From Photorhabdus namnaonensis (GTDB lineage Bacteria; Pseudomonadota; Gammaproteobacteria; Enterobacterales; Enterobacteriaceae), in assembly GCF_001684335.1 (NCBI RefSeq), contig NZ_LOIC01000009.1:32487-96486 (forward strand): a DNA stretch of 64,000 bases, in the 5' to 3' direction. Under the pieces are notes generated by a model, which worked only from the letters and a program-made list of their open reading frames with translations, did no database searches and was not told the DNA's origin. The translations under genes and the position numbers were made by a program. This document shows, in pieces, positions 47,095 through 55,689 of the stretch (position 1 is its first letter; every line of letters starts with the position of its first letter).

Positions 47095-47793
47095 TTATTT
47101 TTTTGCCACTCCGATTATAATATAGTGCCAATGTTTAGGAACAACTTTATTTATAACTTTATTATCTAAAATCCCTAAAAATTCTCTTTGAGACTCATTC
47201 CTGCCAAACGTAGCAAGGAAGCCTAATGTTGTATAATTAATATTTGAAAATGCTGATAGATACTCAGTCATTTCATTAACAGTAACATAGCCCCAAGCAT
47301 TCCCCCAATTAACATAATTTTTTCTGAGAAATCTATGCAATGGTGACGCAACCAAATTTTCTGCGAACCAAAACTCACCCCCCTCTTTTAATGAATGGAA
47401 AATCTGATTAATCGCTTTTTTTTGTGCTGATTTATTTGAATTATAACCAATACCACCTAATACTGATTTAAACATAACGATATCAAAGTGGTTTCTATAT
47501 TTAATATCTAATGCACTTAATTTACCATATCGAATTCTATTTTCTATATTATAACGCTTATGTTTCTCCTGTGCTTTTGAAGTAGGGCCATTTAAATCCG
47601 TACATAAAACATTACCTCCATTTAATGCTGCCCACAGTGATAATCCACCATTTCGGCTTCCTAGTTCTAGAATATTAGCTGACTTTAATTCTAGGTTAGA
47701 ATGGTCCTGCCAATATTTTAAAGCGTGACTCCAATTACATATATCCCACTCTATTACATCATTGAGTAGCTCTCTTGAGTTTTCTGTTTTCAT
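47095..47793 (-). CDS. SAM-dependent methyltransferase-like protein, copy 2
   Basis: 232 residues, a close paralogue of the 45157-45855 product: the SAM motif ANILELGSRNGGLSLWAALN, FDIVMFKSVLGGIGYNSNK and the C-terminal NKVVPKHWHYIIIGVAKK are nearly identical in both. The upstream and downstream spacers differ. The pair most likely arose by a local duplication that also included trmL, of which a decayed second copy remains beyond galE. Confidence 0.75.
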   Translation of the reverse strand: MKTENSRELLNDVIEWDICNWSHALKYWQDHSNLELKSANILELGSRNGGLSLWAALNGGNVLCTDLNGPTSKAQEKHKRYNIENRIRYGKLSALDIKYRNHFDIVMFKSVLGGIGYNSNKSAQKKAINQIFHSLKEGGEFWFAENLVASPLHRFLRKNYVNWGNAWGYVTVNEMTEYLSAFSNINYTTLGFLATFGRNESQREFLGILDNKVINKVVPKHWHYIIIGVAKK

Positions 47794-47989
47794 AAAAAAA
47801 TGACCAATAAACTAATTATTTTAATAATACTTTTATAGTGAATTATTAAGATCTAGTGATAGATTATTTTTTAATGATGGTATTTTAGGAAAAGATTACG
47901 GGAGGGCTTGCTTGGCAGGAATTTCAGATAGATAGGCTGTGCTCGTCGATGCTTTTGTTTCAATCTTCTCCTTAAATATTTTAGTGTTG

Positions 47990-48370
47990 TTCAGTACATT
48001 CACTGCAATATGTTTTATCCGAGATGACAATTTCCCTGAGTTACTGAGCTGAATTGGGAGCGCCTGACGGTTTTTCCATCTGTGGCACCCCCTGAGCTTT
48101 TCGTCAGTTCACGGCAAAATCCATCCATTCATGAAACACTTTTGAAGCTGCTTGACACTGATATAGCTAACATATGGGCTACGGTGTTATGAGTTAAAAT
48201 ACCCTGTTCAAATTCACTGTATTGCTTTAACTTCGATGCTCAACCCCACAATCTTCAATTTCTTCCCAGCTTTTGGCACCAGCAATAACGTCACAATTGT
48301 TAACAACAAAATATCTGTCAGCTTATAATTATTTTCTGTTCTAACTAAGATTGCGAGTAATCGAGTACTA
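47990..48370 (-). pseudogene. ISAs1-family transposase remnant
   Basis: Read on the minus strand with frameshifts, the sequence gives YKLTDILLLTIV, then VIAGAKSWEEIEDCGVEH, then VFHEWMDFAVN. These match the N-terminal part of ISAs1 (H-repeat-associated) transposases, whose usual text is AVIAGA.GWEEIE.FG. Multiple stops and shifts show it is dead. It lies between the second methyltransferase gene and galE. The 200 bases before it (47794-47989) hold nothing I can identify. Confidence 0.7.
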
Positions 48371-48389
48371 AGTCAATCGTAAAAGGCTC

Positions 48390-49418
48390 TTAAAGTTCCT
48401 TCTCGGAACGAAAACCATGAGGATTATTCTTCTGCCAATTCCAGCTATCACGCATCATATCGTCAATATTGCGTGTTGCTTGCCAGCCAAGGGTATTGAG
48501 GGCTTTGGACGGATCAGACCAACACTCAGCAATATCCCCAGGACGTCTATCTGTAATTTTATATGGAATTGTTTTACCTGATGCCTTTTCAAAAGCATGA
48601 AGTAGTTCAAGTACAGAATAACCAGCACCTGTTCCTAAATTAAAAACTTCATAGGATTGCTGTTTATCCAGATAGTCAATGGCGGCAATATGGCCTTCAG
48701 CCAAATCCATCACATGAATATAGTCACGAATACCGGTACCATCTTTGGTTGGATAATCGTTGCCATACACGGATAAACATTCCAGACGACCAATGGCAAC
48801 CTGAGTGATATAAGGTAATAGATTATTGGGAATACCATTAGGGTCTTCACCAATCATACCTGATGGGTGTGCACCAACAGGGTTGAAATATCTTAAACTG
48901 GTGATTTTGAAACTTGGCTCGGCTGCGGCAAAATCTTTCAGAATCTGCTCGACCATCAGCTTGGAGGTGCCATAAGGGTTGGTGGTACTACCTACTTTAG
49001 CATTTTCCGTGAGTGGTACAAATTCAGGATCGCCATAAACAGTTGCAGATGAACTGAAAATCAGTTGATGTACACCGTTGGCACGCATAGCCTGTAACAG
49101 AACTAGGGTGCCAGTAACATTGTTTTGATAATATTCAAGTGGCTTTTTGGTAGATTCACCAACGGCTTTTAATCCAGCAAAATGGATAACCGTGTCTATT
49201 TTGTTTTCTTGGAAGATTATATTAAGTAAATTTAAATCAAGTGCATCACCTTGATAGAATTTCACTGATTTGCCAGTAAATTTTTCAATTCTACGAAGAG
49301 ATTCTGGTGATGAATTGCAAAGGTTATCGATAACAACAACATCAGTTCCTCTTTCCAAAAGAGCTAATACTGTATGTGAGCCGATGTAGCCGGCTCCACC
49401 GGTGATTAGGGTTAGCAT
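48390..49418 (-). CDS. galE: UDP-glucose 4-epimerase
   Basis: 342 residues. It interconverts UDP-glucose and UDP-galactose (in some homologues also the N-acetyl forms). The Rossmann motif [37 protein letters not shown] with the catalytic Ser/Thr, and [14 protein letters not shown] with Tyr-x-x-x-Lys are intact. It stands at the downstream end of the minus-strand O-antigen genes and probably supplies their galactose donor. It is separated from them by a decayed trmL fragment. Confidence 0.95.
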   Translation of the reverse strand: MLTLITGGAGYIGSHTVLALLERGTDVVVIDNLCNSSPESLRRIEKFTGKSVKFYQGDALDLNLLNIIFQENKIDTVIHFAGLKAVGESTKKPLEYYQNNVTGTLVLLQAMRANGVHQLIFSSSATVYGDPEFVPLTENAKVGSTTNPYGTSKLMVEQILKDFAAAEPSFKITSLRYFNPVGAHPSGMIGEDPNGIPNNLLPYITQVAIGRLECLSVYGNDYPTKDGTGIRDYIHVMDLAEGHIAAIDYLDKQQSYEVFNLGTGAGYSVLELLHAFEKASGKTIPYKITDRRPGDIAECWSDPSKALNTLGWQATRNIDDMMRDSWNWQKNNPHGFRSEKEL

Positions 49419-49453
49419 TTAAATATTCCTATGTATTTTGTTAGTTATTTCTA

Positions 49454-49612
49454 ACCTCATGATAATCTAACCTATCCCAATACAGTCTCTTATCATCCCA
49501 AGTAAAATTTAGAGGTTGAAACAGATGTATCTAAAATTTAGTATTGTCATAAATTAGAACAATATTACTGATGTTAGGAGGGGACAGGTTAAAATAAGAC
49601 TATTCTTGGAAT
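49454..49612 (-). pseudogene. Decayed 5' fragment of a second trmL
   Basis: This spacer aligns base by base with the first 55 codons of the intact trmL at 46409-46897. Shared words on the minus strand include GTCTTATTT near the start, GTAATATT, the run CTTGGGATGATAA (intact gene CCTGGGATGATAA) and GATTATCATGAG. Many substitutions and stops are present, so it is a pseudogene relic. It marks an old duplication end beside galE. Confidence 0.75.
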
Positions 49613-49618
49613 AGTATA

Positions 49619-50791
49619 TTATATACCAATCTTTAATCTTTCGTCTTCAGTCAAGTATTCAGCAAGACATTTATAATGCATGTCTTTTATTAATATATTT
49701 GCACCTCTTTCTATTAATAGATTTATTATTCTAGTATCCCCATTTTTTAAAGCATATTCTTTTGCATACATTAGAACTGAAGTTCCTTTATAGTTAGTGG
49801 CATTAATATTAGCTCCAGAATCTATCAGATATTTTACTATGTCTAAATAACCATGATAGGCAGCTACCATTAACAATGACCAAGTATGCTGGTCACGTTC
49901 ATCAATTCCAGATATATTTTTAATATATTTCTTTACTTCAGTAAGATTGTTTTTTCTACAAAAATCAAATAATAAATCAATCTTGTCCTTATATAGTATT
50001 ATATTATAATCAATAGTTGAGAATTCAGAAAAATTTTTGTTATCTGTAATGAGAGTTCCTGGTCTGCTAGAAGAACGTATTGATGTTATTTCATAATTGC
50101 AGTAATTAGTATTTTGATATTGAGGTAATTGATATTCTCTAAAAGAGAATGCTCTTATATATCTACCTATTTCCCATGCTGTTTTATGGAAATTAATGCT
50201 TTCTGATGAAAAAGAAATTGTATTTTTAGAATAGTAAGATGAATGTTTTAATTTTTGAGGCTTGCTAAAGATATTTTTGTTTTTTGTTATTTTTTCTATA
50301 TAATCTTCAATTAAAGTGCAGGAATGATAAATATAGTTTAAATAAATATCCTTTGACGTATACCTTTCATCTATATTAATAGTTATTTGATCAATTATTT
50401 CACCTGTGTCTATTCCATTATCTATATAATGTAAACTAACGCCAGTAGAAATATCGTTATTCAGTATTGGCCATATGGATGTATACATTCCTTTATATTT
50501 TGGCAGTAGAGAGAAATGAATATTAAATATTTTTTTAGTTCTAAATCTCTCTATTTTAATAAGTTGGTCAAACTCTAGAGATAAGAAAATAGAAGCATTT
50601 CTTTCTGCTTCTTCTAATGAAATAATAGGTACGTTGATTTCATTTGCTCTTTTTTTAAGAGAATATTGCCAGGTATTATTCCCTGAGTCTGTCTTATTAA
50701 TTACAACTGCTAAGTTTTTTATATTATATTTAATTTTTAGTAAATTTAAAGCATGAACTGCAATGTTATTTTTCCCAGCAATAACAATCAT
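49619..50791 (-). CDS. Sugar N-formyltransferase with C-terminal ankyrin domain (QdtF/VioF-like)
   Basis: 390 residues. The N-terminal formyltransferase domain has the catalytic Asn and His in FNIHFSLLPKYKGMYTSIWP and the Asp in LHYIDNGIDTGEII, the triad used with N10-formyltetrahydrofolate. The C-terminal 110 residues contain ankyrin repeats (TWSLLMVAAYHGYLDIVKYL, IDSGANINATNYKGTSVLMY). An ankyrin-bearing formyltransferase of this layout, QdtF of Providencia alcalifaciens, formylates dTDP-Qui3N. Together with the QdtB/FdtB-like aminotransferase at the window end, it predicts an N-formylated aminodeoxyhexose in the O-antigen. The exact isomer is undetermined. Confidence 0.85.
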   Translation of the reverse strand: MIVIAGKNNIAVHALNLLKIKYNIKNLAVVINKTDSGNNTWQYSLKKRANEINVPIISLEEAERNASIFLSLEFDQLIKIERFRTKKIFNIHFSLLPKYKGMYTSIWPILNNDISTGVSLHYIDNGIDTGEIIDQITINIDERYTSKDIYLNYIYHSCTLIEDYIEKITKNKNIFSKPQKLKHSSYYSKNTISFSSESINFHKTAWEIGRYIRAFSFREYQLPQYQNTNYCNYEITSIRSSSRPGTLITDNKNFSEFSTIDYNIILYKDKIDLLFDFCRKNNLTEVKKYIKNISGIDERDQHTWSLLMVAAYHGYLDIVKYLIDSGANINATNYKGTSVLMYAKEYALKNGDTRIINLLIERGANILIKDMHYKCLAEYLTEDERLKIGI

Positions 50792-50845
50792 TTGTGTTAC
50801 CTATAAATTAAAAGTAGGCGATGTTGTATAGTGAGTACAACATAA

Positions 50846-51092
50846 TTAAGCTATGAGTAAACAAGTTCGTATTTCTTTAAATAGTTCATTTGGGGGGACC
50901 ATCAGAGTCTTTCGAGGATGATTATTTAACTTGTTCATGACAAAGTTTACCTTCTGTTCAAAGATTTTATTAAAGTTTGTTCCTTTTGGAAAATATTGTC
51001 TGATTAGCCTATTTATATTCTCATTTATTCCTCTCACCTAGGGACATAAGGATTGGCAAAGTAAATCTTTGTATCTAGTTCTTCACTAATCA
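50846..51092 (-). pseudogene. IS30-family transposase remnant 1
   Basis: The 3' part of an IS30-type transposase: MISEELDTKIYFANPYVP, a one-base frameshift, then RGINENINRLIRQYFPKGTN and NKLNNHPRKTLMVPPNELFK. Relatives read W-E-R-G-x-N-E-N-x-N-G-L-I-R-Q here. The catalytic C-terminal Glu region is present, but the rest of the gene is lost. It closely resembles the remnant at 57296-57650. Confidence 0.82.
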
Positions 51093-51378
51093 TTTATTGT
51101 TCCATAATGCGTGCTTATATGCAGCTTGATGAAATATCAAATTTCCATCTAAAGAGACATCATTATCTAACCCAATGATATCTATTGTTCCAAGGTATTT
51201 CGCTTCAAAAATAACTTGGTTGCCTTTGATATTATTATTTATAAACGTATGCACATACATGTTGATTGTGGTATTCAGTACACAGTTGCCAAACTCATCA
51301 CTATATGGTGAAACATCCGTACCTTCCTCGGTAATATTTATCCATAAATTCTTTGAAAAGCATTCATTATCGATTTAG
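51090..51378 (-). pseudogene. Unidentified C-terminal gene fragment
   Basis: An open stretch of about 95 codons without a usable start. It reads NLWINITEEGTDVSPYSDEF, then GNCVLNTTINMYVHTFINNN, then a tail ending HQAAYKHALWNNK. Its end overlaps the IS30 fragment, as expected if the insertion sequence replaced the rest. I cannot assign a family. From 51379 to 51820 I see no gene, only AT-rich sequence. Confidence 0.35.
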
Positions 51379-51820
51379 CGGGATTCGTCCTTTAGCAGTT
51401 ATCATTACGCCAATGATCTAATAATTCTTAAGATCGAGATGATTTTCACATAAATATCCCGCGATTCCAATAGTAACCTTCATTGAGATAGATCCTTGTC
51501 CTTTTTAAATTTGGTTTTTCAACAAATGAATTAACAGTTTTAAATGGGTATCTCTTTCGTAATCTGCCCTTATTTGGTCAAATGGCCCCACGGTAATACT
51601 GTTGTGTTGAGATTCTAGATTACAAACTTACCCATTATAGAAAAAAGATGATCTTTATTACAAATTACCCTTGGAAGATTGATAGAAAAAGTTGACACTC
51701 TTTTGGTTATAATTTTGTAACATAGAATTTTTACCAATTAAAGATATAAACTGCTTAGGAAAAAACGTTATATATAACGGTTAAAGTTGTGAACCAGAAG
51801 TATTAGCTTATAATAACTGG

Positions 51821-51845
51821 AATTAAATTAAATTAAATTAAATTA
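51821..51845. repeat. Pentanucleotide tandem repeat (AATTA)x5
   Basis: Five perfect copies of AATTA lie six bases beyond the stop of the glycosyltransferase gene at 51852. The repeat is intergenic and on the 3' side of the gene, so phase variation of that gene by frame is not expected. Confidence 0.8.
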
Positions 51846-51851
51846 AATATA

Positions 51852-52661
51852 CTAATCATTCAAAAAAGTTGTTCTCAATTTTGAATTATATATCTTTTCA
51901 ATAATTGGAGGAGGTAGTAATCTAAATAAAAATCTGGCGGTTGGAAAGAAAGGGAATTTCCGCTTCCATCTAGAAATCAACAGATAGACCTTGAACTCAC
52001 TTATTGATTTCTTAAAACTACGACGCTTATAGGAGCCATCCATTCGAACACGAACTAAAACATCGCTTATATTTGTACCGAATGCGCCTTGAGAAAAGGA
52101 TCTAAACCAATACGCAATATCCTCATTTAATGGAAACTCTGTCGGATAAAAACCGAATTGTTCGAAAAAGCCTTTTCTAAAACAGACTGTTACATGAGCT
52201 AAGGGGGAGCCTTTCAATAAATAATCTTCTAACCTAGAGCTAGGATAAACGCGTTTAGTTACTATATTCAGAGTATCTCCAACAAATTCTTCTATAGATC
52301 CACCACTAATGTCAACAGTAGAATGTGTATCCATAAAACTGATTTGTTTGACAAATCTATCTTCGGAACAAATATCATCAGCATCCATTCTAAAAATGTA
52401 ATCTTCATTTTCCAATATTGAAATTAATTTATTTAAACCATGTGCTAAACCTATAGAATATGAACTATCAATTCGTTTATATATATTATATTTAGATATA
52501 ATTTCTTCATGTTCCTCAGTTAAAATACCGTCAACGTGAAGATAAAAATTAAGTTCAACTTCATTTGGTAGTTTTGCTTTAAATACTGATGAAAGCATTT
52601 CATCTAGAAAAATTGGAGAATCACCTAAATAGGTACAAGAAATAACAGCTATGTATCTCAC
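51852..52661 (-). CDS. GT2 glycosyltransferase, O-antigen
   Basis: 269 residues. RYIAVISCTYLGDSPIFLDE opens the GT2 domain, and DYIFRMDADDICSEDRFVKQ carries the DxD-type metal site. FPLNEDIAYWFRSFSQGA holds the likely catalytic acidic residues. I chose a GTG start at 52659-52661 because CAGGAG lies nine bases upstream and RYIAVIS is where the family begins; the open frame extends to 52703. It is the last gene of a tight cluster with the SDR-like and GMC genes. The linkage is unknown. Confidence 0.82.
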   Translation of the reverse strand: MRYIAVISCTYLGDSPIFLDEMLSSVFKAKLPNEVELNFYLHVDGILTEEHEEIISKYNIYKRIDSSYSIGLAHGLNKLISILENEDYIFRMDADDICSEDRFVKQISFMDTHSTVDISGGSIEEFVGDTLNIVTKRVYPSSRLEDYLLKGSPLAHVTVCFRKGFFEQFGFYPTEFPLNEDIAYWFRSFSQGAFGTNISDVLVRVRMDGSYKRRSFKKSISEFKVYLLISRWKRKFPFFPTARFLFRLLPPPIIEKIYNSKLRTTFLND

Positions 52662-52663
52662 AA

Positions 52664-53299
52664 TTATCTCCTGTTTATATAAACACATGAAAGAGGTATG
52701 CAAAAAAGTATTTTTTGTAAGGTTTTTTCCAAAATTTTCACAAAATTAATTAAAAAATATGGATAGTTAAAAACTCTCTTATAAATAAAAGAAAATAATG
52801 AAAACATCAATCTTTCCCTTTTGTTTAAATATAAATAATTGCAAGGACTAGTAAGTTTTTTGCTCTGAGAATCTGAGCTAATTAATTCTAATATAGAACT
52901 TGAGATTTCGTTGATTGAAGTTATATATATAAAATAATCTGACTTGACAGTTATAAGCCTTTTTTTGATATAAGTGGGAATTAATTCTTTAATAAATGGT
53001 ATATAGATGACTTTCCTACCTGATTCAAGAACATCTAATGAATCAAGATTTTTTCTTTTTTGATAAGAGTCATGAAAATTATTAGGTACAAGTGTCGAAA
53101 GATATATAAAAGAGTCAGAGGTATCACTTAAGTTAATACGTGATTGAGAAAGATATCGTGCAGCATAAATAACGGTATTTTCTTTATAAAATGAGTTAAA
53201 ATTCAATGTTGAAATAACACTTAATTTGATTTTACGAGACAGAAGTGCATGAAGTTTTTCATTGAGCAGGCCTCTTTTCCCAACGTAAGTTACGTTCAT
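52664..53299 (-). CDS. Minimal SDR-like protein, possible reductase partner
   Basis: 211 residues. The fold order of short-chain dehydrogenase/epimerases is visible in reduced form: VTYVGKRGLLNEKLHALL as a degenerate Rossmann loop, NTVIYAARYLS, then FIYLSTLVPNNF followed by a Tyr-x-x-x-Lys in SYQKRKNLDSLD. The glycine-rich loop is incomplete. The C-terminal third is basic and hydrophobic, suggesting membrane contact. It overlaps the upstream GMC oxidoreductase gene by four bases, so the two products probably work together. The assignment is tentative. Confidence 0.45.
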   Translation of the reverse strand: MNVTYVGKRGLLNEKLHALLSRKIKLSVISTLNFNSFYKENTVIYAARYLSQSRINLSDTSDSFIYLSTLVPNNFHDSYQKRKNLDSLDVLESGRKVIYIPFIKELIPTYIKKRLITVKSDYFIYITSINEISSSILELISSDSQSKKLTSPCNYLYLNKRERLMFSLFSFIYKRVFNYPYFLINFVKILEKTLQKILFCIPLSCVYINRR

Positions 53300-54690
53300 A
53301 ACTTTTCCTTGTTAATTAGATATTCATGAAGACGATAACATAACTGGGCTATAGTTAGACCTGTATTTGCATATGAATGTTGTTCTATAACTGAGCCATC
53401 ACAAACATAAACATTAGATGTGCCATTTATCCTCAAATTTTCATCAATGTTTTCAGGTTTATTTCCAAATGAAATTGAACCTGAGTGATGGGCTGCTGAC
53501 CATAAGTAATCATCTATGTTATTTTCAACAACATTTATTGTCTCAATTAGTGGTAATAAGCTTTTTTTGATAGATTGAATTGAGCTAAGATAATTATTTT
53601 GTTCTCCCTCATTAATTTTCCAATCAATGGTATCGATATCATTACTAGGAACTATCGTATTATTGGAATTAGCTTTTTTTTGTTCAAAAACAAACCAAAG
53701 AGAATAAACTCCGTTATTAAATTGTATAGAAGTAAAATGCATTAAAATTTCAAGGAGGATGTCTGGGTGATAAAGTCTCTTATCAAAGATACATTTAATT
53801 TTTTCTTTTAAAGTTGAGGTACCTAAAAAAGATTTAAACTTGTATATATCAATTCTATTTGAAGTAGAATACGCAGGTCTAAAGTAGCATATGTGAGAAT
53901 ATTCTTTTTCTTTTACAACCAGTCCACAACGGCTAAAATAGCTACCATTATTTTTATTAACAAAATTCTTGAATATCTTCCTATATTCTTTCTTTACTTT
54001 TATTTTACCTACAAAACCCATTGGATGGTCGATGAAACCCACACCGAGTTTAGAATTTGTTATATTTATATTTATATTTTTCAAGATATTGGATATAACA
54101 GTAGGAGAACCAATGCCACCTGCACATACTAGTATATAGTCACTATTTAAAATAGTGCATTCACCTGTTGTAGTCGTGAATTCTACAGAGCAAATATTAT
54201 TATAATCACCCCATAGATAGTTAATTTTGGCAACATTCTTATATATTTTCACATTGCTATCAACAACAATCTTAGTATCACATTTAGGAATTAAAATAGT
54301 ATCTAAATCATGTTTAATATGAATACTATTAAGCATTTCTTGGTATTCATCTAATCTTTTTTTGCGTTCAGTGAGAAATGATGTTGGAAATTTTAGGCAT
54401 TTTGCCGCTTTGTCAGCATAATATTCTGAATTCTGTATTATTTTTGAAAAATTTGTGTATTCATCTAGTTTAGGCATTTTAATTAACCCATTATGCCATA
54501 GGTTAGTAGTACCTCCTACACCATTACAATAAGTAACACTATCCCCAAGCTTTCTACTTACAAATTTTTTAAGAGGGATAGTAATTTTATCTCCACCTTT
54601 TTCTAATATGGTTACGGTAAAGTCATCTTTCAATAAATTTGCTAGTATGGAACCTGCTAATCCAGATCCTATTATAACTATATTTTTCAT
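53296..54690 (-). CDS. GMC-type FAD-dependent oxidoreductase
   Basis: 464 residues. NIVIIGSGLAGSILANLL is the FAD-binding motif, CNGVGGTTNLWHNGLIKMPK the second FAD region, and DYILVCAGGIGSPTVISNIL the third. The C-terminus has AAHHSGSISFG, with the active-site His region, and VYVCDGSVIEQHSYANTGLT, the usual GMC ending. Such an enzyme oxidises an alcohol, here presumably a sugar hydroxyl. A GMC oxidase is rare in O-antigen loci. It overlaps both neighbours by four bases, which ties it to the SDR-like protein and the upstream glycosyltransferase. Confidence 0.82.
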   Translation of the reverse strand: MKNIVIIGSGLAGSILANLLKDDFTVTILEKGGDKITIPLKKFVSRKLGDSVTYCNGVGGTTNLWHNGLIKMPKLDEYTNFSKIIQNSEYYADKAAKCLKFPTSFLTERKKRLDEYQEMLNSIHIKHDLDTILIPKCDTKIVVDSNVKIYKNVAKINYLWGDYNNICSVEFTTTTGECTILNSDYILVCAGGIGSPTVISNILKNININITNSKLGVGFIDHPMGFVGKIKVKKEYRKIFKNFVNKNNGSYFSRCGLVVKEKEYSHICYFRPAYSTSNRIDIYKFKSFLGTSTLKEKIKCIFDKRLYHPDILLEILMHFTSIQFNNGVYSLWFVFEQKKANSNNTIVPSNDIDTIDWKINEGEQNNYLSSIQSIKKSLLPLIETINVVENNIDDYLWSAAHHSGSISFGNKPENIDENLRINGTSNVYVCDGSVIEQHSYANTGLTIAQLCYRLHEYLINKEKL

Positions 54691-55682
54691 AAATATGTCG
54701 CCTTATAGCTTAAAATCCATTCTCTAAAATTGAATCTTTCTAAATATGCTACTTCTGCTGCTTTAGAATAAGAGTCATAGTTATGATGAATTTTTTTTAT
54801 CGCTGTAAGTAGGGTTTCTTCATTTAGATTAGTAATAAAAACAGACTCATTTTGTGTAAATACTCCCCGATAATTATTTAGATCCATTAGGATTAGAGGA
54901 ATGCCTTTTGAAATAGCCTCAATAGCAACCAAAGGTACCCCTTCGGCAAATGAAGGTAATATTAGTATATCTATACTTTCCCAAAATTGTTTTAGATTTT
55001 CTTGATGACCAAGTAATTTTATATTCGGATTTTTATCAGATATTATTTTGTGATTCAACTCTTTTTCCAAAGGGCCTCCTCCTGCAACTAATAAGAGGTA
55101 GTTAGGCATATTTCTTATCACATTAATTAAATTACGAATGTTTTTTCTCTCTATTAATGCGCCACAAAATCCAAGTGTTATTTTATCATTTGGTCTTTTT
55201 TTTAGTATATTAAAGTCTTTAATTAATCTACTATTATGTATTACTCTTTTATTGTCGGAATTTTGTTTTGAATATATATATTCGGTTAAATAAATAACGT
55301 GACTCGCTCTTTTTAGGGTTTTTCTCCAAAATAAGCAGATCCACTTGTATGATTTTGGATATATGAATTTTAAGTCCTCTTCCGGGTCTATATGAACAGT
55401 TGAAACCCATCTAAATGAAGAAAAGAAGGAAAGAATATAACAAAATAAATCTGGTATCATTCCATGGGAATGCAGAACTCTTTTATTCTTCTTTCGTATC
55501 ATTTTTAAAAGAGTAGTGAAGCTGAATAATAGGCTACGCCTACCATTACCTCTTAGATTAAATAATACAGAGTTAACACCTATTTCATTTAAACCAAAAA
55601 CTAAATCCCTAGCAACATTGACAGGTCCAGCATTTTTGTCACTAGGAACAATATGAATAACTTCGTCTGGAATATTTTTCAT
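54687..55682 (-). CDS. GT4-type glycosyltransferase, O-antigen
   Basis: 331 residues. VIHIVPSDKNAGPVNVARDL is the acceptor-side loop. ITLGFCGALIERKNIRNLIN and ILILPSFAEGVPLVAIEAIS carry the GT4 donor site with its paired Glu residues. It overlaps the GMC gene by four bases and follows wzy by seven bases. It probably adds one residue of the O-unit. Confidence 0.84.
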   Translation of the reverse strand: MKNIPDEVIHIVPSDKNAGPVNVARDLVFGLNEIGVNSVLFNLRGNGRRSLLFSFTTLLKMIRKKNKRVLHSHGMIPDLFCYILSFFSSFRWVSTVHIDPEEDLKFIYPKSYKWICLFWRKTLKRASHVIYLTEYIYSKQNSDNKRVIHNSRLIKDFNILKKRPNDKITLGFCGALIERKNIRNLINVIRNMPNYLLLVAGGGPLEKELNHKIISDKNPNIKLLGHQENLKQFWESIDILILPSFAEGVPLVAIEAISKGIPLILMDLNNYRGVFTQNESVFITNLNEETLLTAIKKIHHNYDSYSKAAEVAYLERFNFREWILSYKATYL

Positions 55683-55689
55683 TCTTATA

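Noticed and set aside
45157-47793. Assembly artefact as the cause of the twin methyltransferases
   Set aside because: The two copies differ at many codons and have different flanks, so they are true paralogues.
51690-51730. Promoter TTGACA ... TATAAT
   Set aside because: The two boxes are perfect-looking but only about ten bases apart, too close for sigma70, and no gene follows on the plus strand.
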